This document shows positions 1 through 11,521 of a stretch of DNA of 64,000 nucleotides, in pieces. The position numbers and the translations under genes were made by a program. How positions within the stretch are numbered: position 1 is the first letter of the stretch; every line of letters starts with the position of its first letter. The notes under the pieces are model-generated. The model searched no databases. It was not told the DNA's origin and saw only the letters and a list, made by a program, of their open reading frames with translations. Source of the DNA: Doris montereyensis (lineage: Eukaryota > Mollusca > Gastropoda > Nudibranchia > Dorididae); NCBI GenBank assembly GCA_037039925.1, contig JAXRKP010000455.1, forward strand, positions 228,501 to 292,500. The letters are read 5' to 3'.

Positions 1-387
1 TGGGTCAGTGGAGAATAATCCCTATTTGACAATAAGCACTTTTACAACAAAAAACTGATGCCCCCTTAATGACTTAATACTTGATATGTAATAGTAAATC
101 CATGTGTGTGTGTGTGTGTATACTCTGTTATTACGTGTTTGTTTGCTTGGTTGTTTTAACAATTAATAAGACAATCACAATAGCCCATTTTCTTTTGTTT
201 ATTATTATCTTGATTAAATTGTTTATCCAGGTGAAATAATGAAAATGAAAAAAAAACACAAACTTGAATTTGTTCAATAAAAGAGTGCCTTTTTTCATAA
301 AAATATCAACATATTTTAATTTTCTAAAATCCTGACTTGTGTGTTTAATTGAGTAGTAATTCCATTAATAATAATTAACGACAACGC

Positions 388-619
388 CCATGATGATGAT
401 GATGATGATGATAATGATAAATATATTGAAGCTTTTATATAGCTCAATATCCACTTGAATGCTCAAAGCGCTTCACAGAGCGTTCCCAGACCAACAGCAA
501 CATTTAACATAATATGACGAAACAATACCTTCCCCGACAGTCTTCATCTGAACCTGTCCCAACGGGGATTCGAACCCACAACCTCTCGATCGCCAGGCGA
601 AGCTAGTACCGCTGAGCTA
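388..619 (-). mobile_element. tRNA-derived SINE with an ATC/ATG-type tail
   Basis: On the minus strand it begins GTAGCTCAGCGGTA (A box) and has GGTTCGAATCCCC (B box), then an unrelated body ending GTGAAGCGCTTTGAGC and GCTATATAAAAGC and a simple tail of ATC repeats (388-410). The acceptor-stem halves do not pair, so it is not a functional tRNA gene. It abuts the Harbinger-like fragment. Confidence 0.75.
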
Positions 620-955
620 CTGATGATGATGATGGTGATTAGTTCCCTTGGAGACAAAGGTTTTCGAACGTTTGTCGTGCGCTTGATTAAAGCTGGACTC
701 AGTAGCTCCAAGAGTGTGCGAAAAGTTGATGGCTTCATTCTGATGTAATCTATGCATTTTTTCTCCGTCGTTCAGAACCTCATCCAAAAGATGATGATAT
801 TCACCCAATCTTTCCCTTTTTCTAAATATCTCATGCACCCAATATCTTCGACCCCTATAACGACGTCTCTTACCAAGCCAGTATAAAAGAAGAAGCTGCC
901 GAGAAACAACACACAGAGCCACCATTTTGGAATTAATATTTTTAACTATGTTCAC
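620..955 (-). pseudogene. PIF/Harbinger-like transposase or ALP1-like nuclease gene fragment, frameshifted
   Basis: From an ATG at 955 the frame encodes RRRYRGRRYWVHEIFRKRER, then LGEYHHLLDEVLND. After a run of six T (757-762) the similarity continues one frame over as CIDYIRMKPSTFRTLLELL, then SPALIKRTTNVRKPLSPREL. The pattern RRxWVHxxxxxRxxxGEYHxL...RMxxxTFxxLLxLL...TxxRxxLSPxE is the N-terminus of PIF/Harbinger DDE nucleases and their domesticated relatives. A SINE follows directly and the rest of the nuclease (the DDE core) is absent. It could be a transposon relic or the first exon of a domesticated gene. Confidence 0.65.
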
Positions 956-1530
956 GTCATCATGTCACTGAGTAGTGCAGAAGTTGAATACATGTTGTAT
1001 CGCACTGCGTTTGCGACACTCTCAGTCCTTACGTGCAGCATACGTTCGGCTTGAGGTACGTGTTGAAGGCGTGTTGATGTTTGTTCTCACTGCGTGACTA
1101 GCTTAACATCTGCCTTCCGTCTTCCCCTCATTTCCTTTTGCAGGTAGCTTTCCATCGTGGGACATGAACCGAATTGAAATGCTCTCTCTCTCATCGCTGG
1201 TAGTTATTGCCCCGCTCACCGGCCAGCGGGTGGTACTGGACGGTGCGAATGGTACTGGGAGCGAGATCTAGACTAGACATTTATGGACGTTCGTTCCCTA
1301 AATTATGTTGGTCTCGATGCCTGCCGTCTTGCCCCCATTGTCCATTCGTGCCTTTCTGTCGCCACTTTCGTTTTGGACACGCATAGTACAAATAAAAAGT
1401 CAACGTTAGAATGGTCTTAACGACTTCCACGAAAGAAATTGTCCGCAGTTTGAACCTTGCCACTACCAACTCTCCCCCTCCTCTCCCTCTCCCTCTCCCT
1501 CGCCCTATCCCCCCCTCCCCCTATCCCCCT

Positions 1531-1533
<3 letters not shown>
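956..1533. other. Unassigned sequence before the TC microsatellite
   Basis: No exon or repeat family is recognised. It is less AT-rich than its surroundings and contains scattered CpG. It could be the promoter side of the Harbinger-like gene on the minus strand, but nothing specific supports that. Confidence 0.3.
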
Positions 1534-1607
<74 letters not shown>

Positions 1608-1620
1608 GTCTCTCTCTCCC
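1534..1620. repeat. (TC)n microsatellite
   Basis: About 87 bases of almost pure CT dinucleotide preceded by a pyrimidine-rich CCT/CCCT tract from 1470. Open frames here (poly Ser/Leu or Arg/Glu) are artefacts of the repeat. Confidence 0.97.
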
Positions 1621-1807
1621 TTCCTCCCATATCTTTAGCCTATCAAGGAGGAGATTCACGGCTTCTCGTGTGCCCATCAGTTGGTGCACTCGTCCAGCTT
1701 GTGCCCACTCTATTAGTATTTCATTACTCTTTTCGACGACGGTGTAGGCCTATTTGTTCTAAGCACGTGTCAATGCATTGCCTCTTCCAGAAAATCATAG
1801 GAAGGCT

Positions 1808-1918
1808 GATTGAAGGTCTTGCTTCTTTCCTTTCCCTTTTCCTTCCATCTTTCATCTTGTTTCCTTTTTGTCGCCATGAGACCACCGCATATGGTGGACG
1901 GGGTCAATTTCAATGACA
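1808..1918 (+). repeat. Family C interspersed repeat (~120 bp), copy 1
   Basis: It shows the family core: a pyrimidine-rich TTTCCTTT...CATCTTG half, then GAGACCACCGCATATGGTGGACGGGGTCAATTT-like sequence. About a dozen copies occur in the window in both orientations. Confidence 0.75.
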
Positions 1919-2257
1919 CGCCTGGGTAATCAGAAAATGTGCCCATGTTTAGAGGAGATGCATCGTCTGAAACCAGGACACTACGATTCACAGGCTGCCA
2001 AACATGATCAAACCAATCTCTTTAGATAAAGAACAGCTCAAATCTTTCAAAATTTTCTAATGTAACAATCGGTCAGTGATAGAGAAAGAAGAAAACAAAG
2101 TGTAAACCATCCATACAACCCCACATGATGGGATTCGTAATCTGCATGGCAGCTTAAAGGATTGCAACGAGGAGAGAAAGAAATAAGACCCTGAACTCAG
2201 AGAGATGTTACAATATAATCTATCATGACTAACTCAAACATTATCTCTAACCTCCAG

Positions 2258-2383
2258 GGGTCCTTATCTCCATCAACATGCGCAATGTCAAGTGGACAAC
2301 AAGAGTGCAGATCATCATTACCTTCTGCAAGTTGACAGCTCTGGCTATTATCATCATCATGGGCTTGGTTTACCTGGGAAAAG
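2258..2383 (+). CDS. SLC7 exon (helix 5)
   Basis: The acceptor is cctccag and the donor is gtgacc. The 126-base exon starts in phase (2 bases) and encodes VLISINMRNVKWTTRVQ followed by a hydrophobic helix ending GLVYLGKG. This is the first exon of the gene I can find; none of the preceding exons is detectable in 1-2257. Confidence 0.9.
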
Positions 2384-5300
2384 GTGACCTCACATACTAA
2401 TTACTGCTATTGACATATATGTCTTAATTTCCCCCTTCACAGTATTAAAAGAAGTCTGTTTAGATTACTTTTTTTTGTGACAATCAATGGTTGTGACATG
2501 GACATTAGCTGGAAATCCTCCTCCCCCCCCCACCTCAGCTGTATTTTTGATTTTGAATTTGATAAAGCGATTGTTGTGTTTATGCAGTGTCTCTATGCGT
2601 CTGTTGATTTGTGAGCTACTTTAATCGTCAAAGGCAGCCATCTTGTTTCCTTTCATGTTCACAAAGAGGAAGGAATATGCAGGGTGCTTTATTGGTTTTT
2701 AGGAGGAGGGGGGGGGGGGGGGTTCTGAACATGTTTTTGAAAACATTTGATATATACCACTACCATTGTACTCGGTGGCTGGATAGTTGTTAGTAATATT
2801 AGTCAGTTACGAATCATGAGATCACCGCCATAGTGGACAGGGTTACTTCAGAGAAATAAACAGAAGAAACAAAAGTACTGCATGTCTAGATTAGCTGAAA
2901 ACAGTATAAATTTGTTTTATCATGTGAAAATACCTACTACTTCATTTCAAATAGGCTTTTTCAGTTATGAACAAACTTGGCTATAACTTTACACACACGT
3001 TATTTTGGCAAATTTAATCATATAAAATTTTTTTGCAAAACTTTGAAGAGATATCAAAAATCGCTGCTGAGGCTAAATTTCGTTTGCGTTATAAATGCTA
3101 TATACCAAATTTGAGGGCAATCGGACAATAAATTTAAAAAAGTAGATCACATATCACTGTCAAAAATAAGCATTTTGAGAAAATCACATTTTTAACAATT
3201 TTTTCATTATTTTAATGGTTTTTCGTTTATAAACCTATAAAAGAATAATATGATATTTTGTAACATCATATAATCTTGAGAGGCTATCAAATACTTCATT
3301 TCGAGCCTATTTCAACTGCCCCAGGTCACTTATACTCATGTCAGGGTGGCATTTTTCTTTTTATAACAGGTGTGCTGAACGTTTTCCGTAATATTCGGCC
3401 GATCTTAGCTAATATTGACAATAATTCCTCAAAACATATGTTTCGGATAGAGTACTGTGTGGTGATTAAAATGAGTACCAACTTGTTATACTTCAGACAA
3501 AATTTCTGGCTTTTATGATACACCTGATGTGTTGAAGTCTAAGCCGGTATCATTAAAAAAAAAAAATCTTATAAAATGAAAGAACTGATACTGAGCCTTT
3601 GTTATGGTATCAATGTGAAGGGAATGAACTGCTCCGTCAGTAGTGCAATAAACGAGATTTATCCGATTTGTGGTAAAAATGCCTTCCCGGGACACTTTCC
3701 TAAAATGTATTTTTATGAGTTAGTAGGTTACGGAATGCTTCTGGTAGGTAGGTCCTACTTCTTTCCTTTCACTCTTTCATTTCTCTTTCATCTTGCTGTT
3801 TCCTGTTAATTCGCCCTGAAATCACTGCATATGGTATACAGGGTGGATTTCAATGAAAATGGGTCAGTTGTTCCATCCATGTTGTTATAATCAATCACTT
3901 GTAGTATATTTTGTTGTTTCCATTTTTTAAGTAGAAACTGCTGACATGCACCATATTCATCTTCGTATTATACTAAGCTTGCATAAAAATCTCTGTTTCT
4001 ATTGAAATCAAGGCTTAAAAGGCATGTCTTTTTAGGGCAACCTTAACTGAGATGTTTATCATTTAATTAGTTCAGGGTTTTTTTCAATTTACCTTTTCAA
4101 TTATTTTCTTTAGGAGAGGTTGAAAGCTTTCAAGACAGTTTTTCAGACAGTGACATCAGTGGTGGTGCCATTGCTCTCTCATTTTATTCTGGCTTCTGGG
4201 CTTTCAGTGGATGGTAAGTCAAATGATTTACACTGTTATTTGTATTACAACTTTGGTGGGCGCTGCTGGTAGGTTCCACTTTTTCGTTTCACGCTTTCTG
4301 GTTTCTTTCATCTGTCGCTTCCTCTTAATTCATCCTGAACGTAGACTGGATAGGGTAAATTTCAATGAAACAAAGTTAACATCATGACACTGCAATGACA
4401 GGTGGATGGTCAGTGGGTGCCGCAGGGAGCGTCTACATCTTTCATTTTATCCTATTACTTCTATCGTGAGCCACCAGTGGATACTGCTGCTAGGTCCTAC
4501 TGCTTTCATTTCACTCTTTGACATGTGTTTCATCATGCCGTTTCCTCTTAATTCACCCTGAGATCACCCCATATGGTGGATACAGCCAATTAAAAATTTA
4601 AGCAAATTGCAATGACAATACCTTAGTTTCCCTATCAAGGTGCCACCTATTTGTCTTGCCGGTAATTGCCCCAATCAAATCTCTCCTTTCCTATCACTTT
4701 GTCCTATCCATGCAATTTCTCAGTACAAGGGGAATTTGGTAATTCAGAGGCAAGGTGTCAGCCTCTTAACTCAGAGGTCATGGGTTCAAGCCCAGACAGG
4801 TTGAAAAAGTTCTCAAGTGTTTTGCGAGTAAAATTTACCTCCCTGGTCCAGGCAGCTTGATTGACACCTAGTACCGTCGGACGGACGATGAAAAGTAGGT
4901 ATTGTGTGCAGATCACAACACTCTGTGTACGTCAAAGATCCCTTGGCTGTTATCAGGGCAGTCTGGACAGTGTATAACAAAATCCTACTTAAATCCTTAA
5001 GATCACCTTAGTTGTGGATGTGGGGAAAATTAAATTAAAAATTCTCAGTGCAGGCTAAAAACAATGTTACTAGAAGGCTTATTGTTCTTTGCACATTGTT
5101 GGCTCTGGGAGTTCTCCTAACCTATCCAGTACCAAAGCATCTGATGAGTTGTTAAATTCTTTCCTCAAAATCAAACTGTTGTATCTGTCCTGCTTTTGAC
5201 TCGCATTGGAGCATCTAAAGATTTCTTGGGTATATAGGTCTAAAGGTTCGAACACGTTTATCATCTCAACTTACGTGGGCAGTAGGTAGATGCTGCTGTT

Positions 5301-8300
5301 TGATACTGCGTCTGTTGTTATTTTCAATCTCTTTCATCTTAAAAAGTTACGTTTCTTCAATTAACGTGAAGTGACAGTGCTGTTTGTATCGACACTGCCT
5401 TCCTTGTAAACGCTTCAATAAAGTGATAGACCCATGTCTTCATGTCTTGTTGTGCAGTTTTTTTTCTCCCACCCACATCAAATACATGTATTAAGTATGT
5501 GCTTATGATATGATATTTAATCAACTCTCATATTGCCATTTTAATTCTTTTTCCAGGAGTTACCTGAACTTCCTCACTGGTGAGATGATTAATCCCGGCA
5601 GGTAAGTTGTTTTCTGGGGTTTTCTTCCTATTTAAAATAAAAGTTTGAATACTTTCTTCATGATTTGTGACATTTCATTGTAAAATTCTTCGTTTTATGA
5701 TTGTTGTGCATTTGTTTAATAATTGAGTAGCCCATTGTTTATAAAACTCAATTTGGAGTTTTGTTTCCATCAAAAGTTTTCAAATTTAACCCAAACGAGA
5801 GATTGGTTCTTCAAATTGATTTATCAACATCAGAAAAAACAAAATTTGATCAAAATAGATTTCTTTTCATTCGACTTTTGCCACTGTCTTGTAAACTACA
5901 GAAATCTTCCTCTCGCCATCTTGATCTCCATGTCGCTTGTCCTGTGCGTGTATCTGGTTACCAACATCGCCTATCTGGCCGTATTGTCACCTTCACTTAT
6001 GCTGGAGTCAACTGCTGTGGCTGTGGTAAGGACATACACATGTACATGCTTTGTTTTTTATCAGACACCTTGCTTTTATCAGCTTACCAGGCGATTGAAG
6101 TACTGAAGAGATGGTTTTGAAATGTGTAGACACATATTGTTCAGTGTAGCCATTATCAGATAATCAAGAAGAGGAGGGTTCACATGAGCATGGTTGGATG
6201 CTGGAAGCTTTTTGTTGTTTTAAAGGTATAAGAGGGAAAGATTTTGAGGTACACAATGCTACACATAATATTATCGCTTCTCTCATTCCAAGTAACATTG
6301 CAGATAGGAGGTTGGTATGATTAATTTAATGTAATCACAGTAATAACTGGATTATATAGCGGAGAACTATATCATTAGAAGAAGGTTTGTCATCTTTCGG
6401 TATTTTAAAGAATTAGATTATTGAAACAGATTTTTAGTGTTAATTTTTGTTTCTATGAAGACACCTCTTTTACATTAATGAAACAAATAGTACTTTTTTT
6501 CCTCAGGTATAGATTTTTCTTATAAAATTTCATTTCATATATGAAATATGCATCTGCTCTGTTTTGTTTTTTTTTGTCTTAAACCCGGCAATGAAATATT
6601 GTTTGGTTTGGATTTTCGCTCAACCTTTTTTCACATACAAGTTTTATCCAAAAAAATCTTTTTTTTTCTCATCTTTTGCCAGACATTTTCGAAACAGACA
6701 TTGGGAGTGATGCATTGGGCAATGCCAATCTTGATTGCAGTCTCTACATGTGGAACTCTCAATGGCATTTTCCTCTCCATGTCCAGGTACTCGATGCTAG
6801 AAGTTGATTAAATCAAGCTCTCATGTTTTATTACTAGTATTTTGAAGGTTTTATAATTCCATTTTGCTACTGTGCAGTCATCTCCGTGCTCTTTATATTT
6901 GCCTGATTAGTGCGAAAAGGCTGAACTTTTTATACTTTTGTTACTTAATAACCCATTCATCAAAGTTTTAATGATATTAGAATATTAATTTTCATGCATT
7001 CCACATCTTGTCTCCTCCTCATTGAACGTTATGCCTTTTGAATTTATTTAATTTTACATGCCTTGAAACTGAATGTAATGCAATGAGGTAACCTTTTTGT
7101 AGAAGGATGAAGGTATGGTTTCTAGATAGCTGCCAAGATGAATTCTCCTTGATTTCAAGCATTACTTCAACTTCAAGTGGCTTCGCCTAATAGTAGACCC
7201 AAAACATTTTTGGTTGAATATAAAACATTCTGTGCATAATGTAGAGCCCAGCTTCCTCATCCATCTGTCTTATCACTAATCTTGTTCATCTTCAACTTGA
7301 AGCAAAATAATGAATCAACCACATAGTTCTTTTATAGATGGACCAAAAACTTAGATGCCTTTGACACACTTTCAGGTTTCCATGACAGTGTAGGAGCAAA
7401 AAAACAGCCAAAAACTTAAAAGCCAATATCACCTTAGGGTGAATCTTAATGAACAAATATAAATGGCCATTTTTTCTTGTTATCATCACATCTGACCCCC
7501 TTTGCTGATCAGAAGTGCACAAATTAACTTATAGTCCATAGAAAGGAATACTTTCCTACCCAAGCTTAATTTTTTGTTGTTTCTATTTGCTTTTGCAGAT
7601 TATTCTACACTGGGGCTGTAAATAACCATATGCCCCAGTTCATGGCTATGATCCAGTACAAATATTTAACTCCAGCTTCTTCTCTTTTCGTCATTGTAAG
7701 TAACAATCTGTTTGTCTTGTAGATACTGAATAACATATTTCCTTGTGTGTTCTCTTATCACCCTCTATGATCTCTTAACTGTTGACATGTAAATTATTAT
7801 TTTTTAATGAGGTTTTGTTATCAGCTGTAGCATCTTAAGACCCTTACAGACTGCACGTTTGGTGCCAAGCAGATGGCTAGACTCCAAGACAAGGTCCTGA
7901 CTGTACGATATTTTTGCCTACACATGTTCAGATTTAGTTATAAAGAGGGAAAATTTAATCAGTTTTGTAATGTTAACATACGTTTGTTATTTTTCTTCCT
8001 TTTGCTTTGTTTTTTTTTTTTATTGTTGTTATAAAGAGCTTGTTCACTTTTTCACAATTTAAATCCTTTTTTTACTTTCAGCTTTTATTCACTTTTGCAT
8101 TTCAAATGTCCAATGACATTTGGTTTTTGATAGAGATGGAAGGATTTGGATTTGCCACTATTCTTACCATTGTCTTTGCTGGTCAGGTGTGGCTTCGATA
8201 CAAGGAACCTGATCTAAAGCGGCCTGTCAAGGTGAGGAAAGAAAAATTTTACATGTGACATACTTTTGTCTTTTAATCGTAGTGCAGTGTCAATATGCTG

Positions 8301-9157
8301 GCATCCTCAGTATGTGAATATGTATTGTATATTATGTCCTGTGCACCATGCTGTTGTTATTTTCGGTGGGTTTTGTTTATCAGTTAGGTATTTCCAATTT
8401 ATAACATTATTATTTCAGTGTTGCTTTTTTTGTGATACTGTACACACATATTATCTTATATCTTTTTTAAGGTTTAAAAAATTCACTTTTTAAAAAACGT
8501 TTCTGTCCTATAGGTGCCAATTGTTTTGCCGATTGTACTGTGCATTGTCAGCTTGGCTGTTGTCATCCTCACTGTTTATCAGAAGGTGCAAGAATCCTTG
8601 TTGGCTCTTTGCTTGGTTGGTGTCGGCACCATTCTCTATATCATTGGCAATCGTTGGACGACCAAACCAGCTGCTATCCAGTCCAAAATCAGTAAGTGAA
8701 CTCATCATTCTATATTCTTGGCCTTCACCTTTGTACAGTGTCATCAGTTACAAGAATTGAAAGCTAAAACATTCATTCATATTGCCTCGTATTCTCATAT
8801 TTGCAGTGTAGCGTTGGCCTTCAATTTGAGAATGTTGGAATACATGGTCTTGTTTCATATATGAGTAATATGTTTTCGTGAGTTAAGAGTCTTATTTATA
8901 TTGCCATACATGCACACTGATTGATGGAGTGGAAAAATCTTATTAGACATTACTTACTTTTAAACGCTTGAACTATTTTGCTGAATAAAAACAGAAAGAT
9001 CTGCTTGGACCAGTATTAGGATAAAATTTCCATGTTTATCTTTCTCATTTACAAATTTTTATTTTTTTTTTCGTCCACAGCTGGTGTTAACATCTTTTTC
9101 CAGAAACTCTTCCTTATTGTTCCACCTGAGAGTGAAGAAGATCTTAAATTTGACTAA
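2258..9157 (+). CDS. SLC7-family amino-acid transporter light chain (LAT / b0,+AT / xCT-like), 3' nine exons
   Basis: Joined exons 2258-2383, 4114-4213, 5557-5601, 5902-6025, 6683-6786, 7599-7695, 8082-8231, 8514-8691 and 9081-9157 (stop TAA 9155-9157) give about 333 codons in one frame with every junction GT-AG and every phase matching. Family members are about 480-510 residues, so about a third (transmembrane helices 1-4 and the cysteine that bonds to the SLC3 heavy chain) lies left of the window. Diagnostic segments are RVQIIITFCKLTALAIIII (helix 5), SGFWAFSGWSYLNFLTGEM (unwound helix 6), RNLPLAI, ESTAVAV, LFYTGAVNNHMPQ, and a C-terminus with IVPPESEED. These match glycoprotein-associated exchangers that sit in the plasma membrane with SLC3A1/SLC3A2-like partners. 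Substrate class cannot be fixed: the gate residue resembles b0,+AT, while other stretches resemble xCT. No frameshift or internal stop is seen. Confidence 0.93.
2808..2866 (+). repeat. Family C repeat, partial copy 2
   Basis: Only the 3' half is present (ATGAGATCACCGCC then GTGGACAGGGT). Confidence 0.6.
2895..3655 (-). repeat. Family D repeat (~0.45-1 kb), inverted copy
   Basis: The reverse complement aligns with 11522-12400 and 53515-53985. Shared blocks include GAGCAGTTCATTC, ATAAAAGCCAGAA and CCTCTCAAG followed by ATGATGTT. By eye roughly 70 percent of positions agree. No coding capacity or terminal repeat is recognised. Confidence 0.7.
3730..3862 (+). repeat. Family C repeat, copy 3
   Basis: Near full length: GGTCCTACTTCTTTCCTTTC, then ATCTTGCTGTTTCCT, TCACTGCATATGGTATACAG and TTTCAATGAAAAT. 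Confidence 0.8.
4114..4213 (+). CDS. SLC7 exon (extracellular loop and helix 6 start)
   Basis: The acceptor is ttctttag and the donor gtaagt. It encodes GEVESFQDSFSDSDISGG and then IALSFYSGFWAFSGW. The substrate-gate position in the FWAFSGW segment is Trp, as in b0,+AT (LAT1 has Phe, xCT has Tyr). Confidence 0.92.
4252..4375 (+). repeat. Family C repeat, copy 4
   Basis: It starts GGTGGGCGCTGCTGGTAGGT, the apparent 5' end of the family, and ends AAATTTCAATGAAACAAA. It lies in an SLC7 intron. Confidence 0.8.
4470..4608 (+). repeat. Family C repeat, copy 5
   Basis: CTGCTGCTAGGTCCTACTGC, then TCACCCTGAGATCACCCCAT. It stands 95 bases after copy 4 in the same orientation. Confidence 0.78.
4725..5042 (+). 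mobile_element. SINE family A (tRNA-derived), copy 1
   Basis: The head has a B-box-like GGGTTCAAGCCC. The conserved body is GTGTGCAGATCACAACACTC, GATCCCTTGGCTGTT and TTAGTTGTGGATGTGGG, with an AAAT(C)-type tail. It lies in an SLC7 intron. Other copies are at 13345, 18505 and 63405. Confidence 0.82.
5557..5601 (+). CDS. SLC7 exon (helix 6 end, 45 bases)
   Basis: The acceptor is ttttccag and the donor gtaagt. It encodes SYLNFLTGEMINPG, the family signature corresponding to YLNFVTEEVxNP in vertebrate light chains. Confidence 0.92.
5902..6025 (+). CDS. SLC7 exon (helix 7)
   Basis: The acceptor is ctacag and the donor gtaagg. It encodes RNLPLAILISMSLVLCVYL, then TNIAYLAVLSPSLMLESTAVAV. RNLPLAI and the AVAV ending are conserved throughout the light-chain family. 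Confidence 0.93.
6683..6786 (+). CDS. SLC7 exon (helix 8)
   Basis: The acceptor is tttgccag and the donor gtactc. It encodes TFSKQTLGVMHWAMPILIAV followed by STCGTLNGIFLSMSR, matching the family pattern MPxxVALSxxGxxNG. Confidence 0.92.
7599..7695 (+). CDS. SLC7 exon (intracellular loop)
   Basis: The acceptor is ttttgcag and the donor gtaagt. It encodes LFYTGAVNNHMPQFMAMIQ, then LTPASSLFVI, matching the RLFYVASREGHLPxxLSMI...TPxPA loop of the family. Confidence 0.92.
8082..8231 (+). CDS. SLC7 exon (helices 9-10)
   Basis: The acceptor is actttcag and the donor gtgagg. It is 50 codons, ending WLRYKEPDLKRPVK, the conserved cytoplasmic segment before helix 11 (compare xCT YLRYKCPDMHRPFK). Confidence 0.92.
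8514..8691 (+). CDS. SLC7 exon (helices 11-12)
   Basis: The acceptor is cctatag and the donor gtaagt. It encodes two hydrophobic helices (VPIVLPIVLCIVSLAVVI and a second from LLALCLVGVG), then NRWTTKPAAIQSKI. Confidence 0.9.
9081..9157 (+). CDS. SLC7 last coding exon and stop
   Basis: The acceptor is gtccacag. It encodes GVNIFFQKLFLIVPPESEED and four more residues before TAA. The C-terminal VVPPE-like motif is shared with b0,+AT and xCT. Confidence 0.9.
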
Positions 9158-11520
9158 ACCTTCAGTCACTGCCTGGATAATTCTCATGAAAAGCAGCAAT
9201 TGCCAGAATCATGCAGGTTTTCCCCCCATGACAAAAGCATGTTTTTACATTTTACACCGGTGGTGAAATAATTTGAGTGCAAAAGTAGTATATTTGTGTT
9301 CTTTATGTCTCTGCATCGAATGCAGACAACCATGGTTCTCATACACTTGTCGCTGTTGTCATTTCTTTGTGGACCACCCACCCACCTCTCCATCCATCCA
9401 TTTGTTGTTGTCTCTTTTTATAGCATTTTATTGTACCCTGTGGGTTTTTTCGTCTTAAGAAAAATCTACCTTGATTTGTATTCGGCTGTTTTACCAGGAT
9501 TTTGTGTGTAAATTTGCTTGTGCCTTCCTTGCTGCTCTTCGATTTTGGTTCACAAATTTACATTAGCAATGGAAAGCGCAATTTGAATGTTTTTTGGCAG
9601 TAACAATTTATGGTTTGTTTTACCTTTTGAAATTCACGCAGAAAATTGAGATAATGAAATTGTTTTGTTTTTTATGTGTGTTTTATTTGGAGACCTCCTT
9701 GTTACTTGGGATGGGACTTGTTTTGTTTTGTTAGTTGTCGCTTCATTTTCTCTCTTTTTTTCCAGAAACTACAAGTCATCTTTTGCATTTAAATTGATTG
9801 GCATTAGGTGCATTATAATATTTATAGAAATTCAGTATCGTTTCCATGGCTGAAATTCTATTTTTATGATTGACTTTAGAATATGTTTGATTTTATCTTT
9901 AGAATTTTTAACTAATTAGCATTCATATATATTTATACACATTTCTGATGTGTTTATGTTTCCCTTTGTTTTTCCTTACAGTTCCGTGATTTTGTACAGT
10001 AATGATATGGGAGACCTTTATTATTGTAGTTTACTTACGCTGTGTGAATTGAATAGATCAGCTTTTTTTTTTTGAGAAATAATGAAAAATAGGCCCCGAA
10101 GTAGTGAATCTATTCGACTAAAAGGTAAAAGAGCAACTGTGCTTTCCTAAGTCATGCTTGAATCACTTGGATACATCTGTCCATTGCTTTGTTGTTGTCT
10201 AATGTATGATGTGCTCTTTGACAAACTGGATTGTTTTTGAAAGGAGCGTCTCAAAGAGGAAAAGATCCAGTGACACTAATTGAATAGTACATGATTTTGT
10301 TCCTTCTTTCAAAATCAATTTGATATTTATGTCATTTTTGTTTTTACAATGGAAAAATTCTCTAGTTGAATATGTATGATACTCTTATATGTTTGGACGA
10401 AATGATCACCCCTACATTACACTTACACATGTTTGTTTGGGCGGGAGTTTTTAAGTTATTGGTATTAGTAGGCTTGTATATTTATCTTGCGCCAAAAGAA
10501 AGAAAGGGGAAAAAAGGAAAGAAAGAAGCATGCTGTTTTCTCCCGTAGGAAATCATATTGTTATTGATTTCTTTGTTTACATGATGCACATTGTATGCAT
10601 AGTATTGAAGGTGTGCTATCTCTTAAATTAGATCTAAGCTATTTCACCATTTATGAGACCGTAGGATTAATATTTCATCTGGGTGGACACTTGAATTTGC
10701 CCTGCAGTTATTACCTTGGCAATGTCTCCAGATGGAGGTTTCTGTGACAATCACAAGGAATGTTCTCACAGCATTGTATTAGCTTTCCATATGCTAAATC
10801 GATTGTGCATGGACATTTCGTATGTTATGCTATGTCCGTTTGGGAGCATTTCTTCTTCAGATAAACATTTTCATGGCAATTGTTGATGGATACGTTCTGT
10901 TACATATTTTATTGACGCTTAACTTTCCTTAAATGTCTTGTGTTGTGAAGGAGAGTAGTAGTGGAGGCGCATGTTAATTTGTACTGTAAGAATGATCCAT
11001 AAAGGCTCCCTCCAATAAGAAAAGAAAATGCATGACGTCATCATTGATAACTTTGTGCTTCGTATCCCAGTCTTCGTTGCTTATTCTATGACGTATTGAG
11101 CTAGAGTACTGTGGGTTTTTTTATATTTACTTTTGCTGATTAATTCAGTGGTCATTTGTGGTAACTGGAATGTTACTCCTGGTTCCTCAATGATCGGCAT
11201 TTTAGAATACGAGAAATAAGGGAGTGAGTGGGTTTGGGATATCTCATTATCATGAGCTTTGTCGGTTTCTTTTGTATATACCGGGTAAGGAAGACTTCAG
11301 ATTATACAGGAAAGAAACTCTCAAGATTCTTGACACCATCCTTCACTTGCCTCCACAATGGGATCATAGACTATACAGAGACTTTCTATTGGGTAGTTTT
11401 TGCCTTCAAAAGTATAAAGCTAAATGAAAAAAATGTTCCTGGTACTTTTGTTATTGTTCAGTAGTATTGGGGTGGGGGGGGTGTTCTGGGAAGGCCATTT
11501 TTGCTGAAAATTGGACAATT
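9158..11520. other. SLC7 3' UTR and downstream AT-rich sequence
   Basis: T-rich, non-coding sequence follows the SLC7 stop. I see no clear canonical AATAAA close to the stop, so the transcript end cannot be placed. Nothing else is recognised here. Confidence 0.5.
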
Positions 11521-11521
11521 C

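Noticed and set aside
547..616. A possible tRNA gene on the minus strand with good A and B boxes
   Set aside because: The acceptor stem does not pair, the anticodon arm is not convincing, and a typical SINE body and tail follow.
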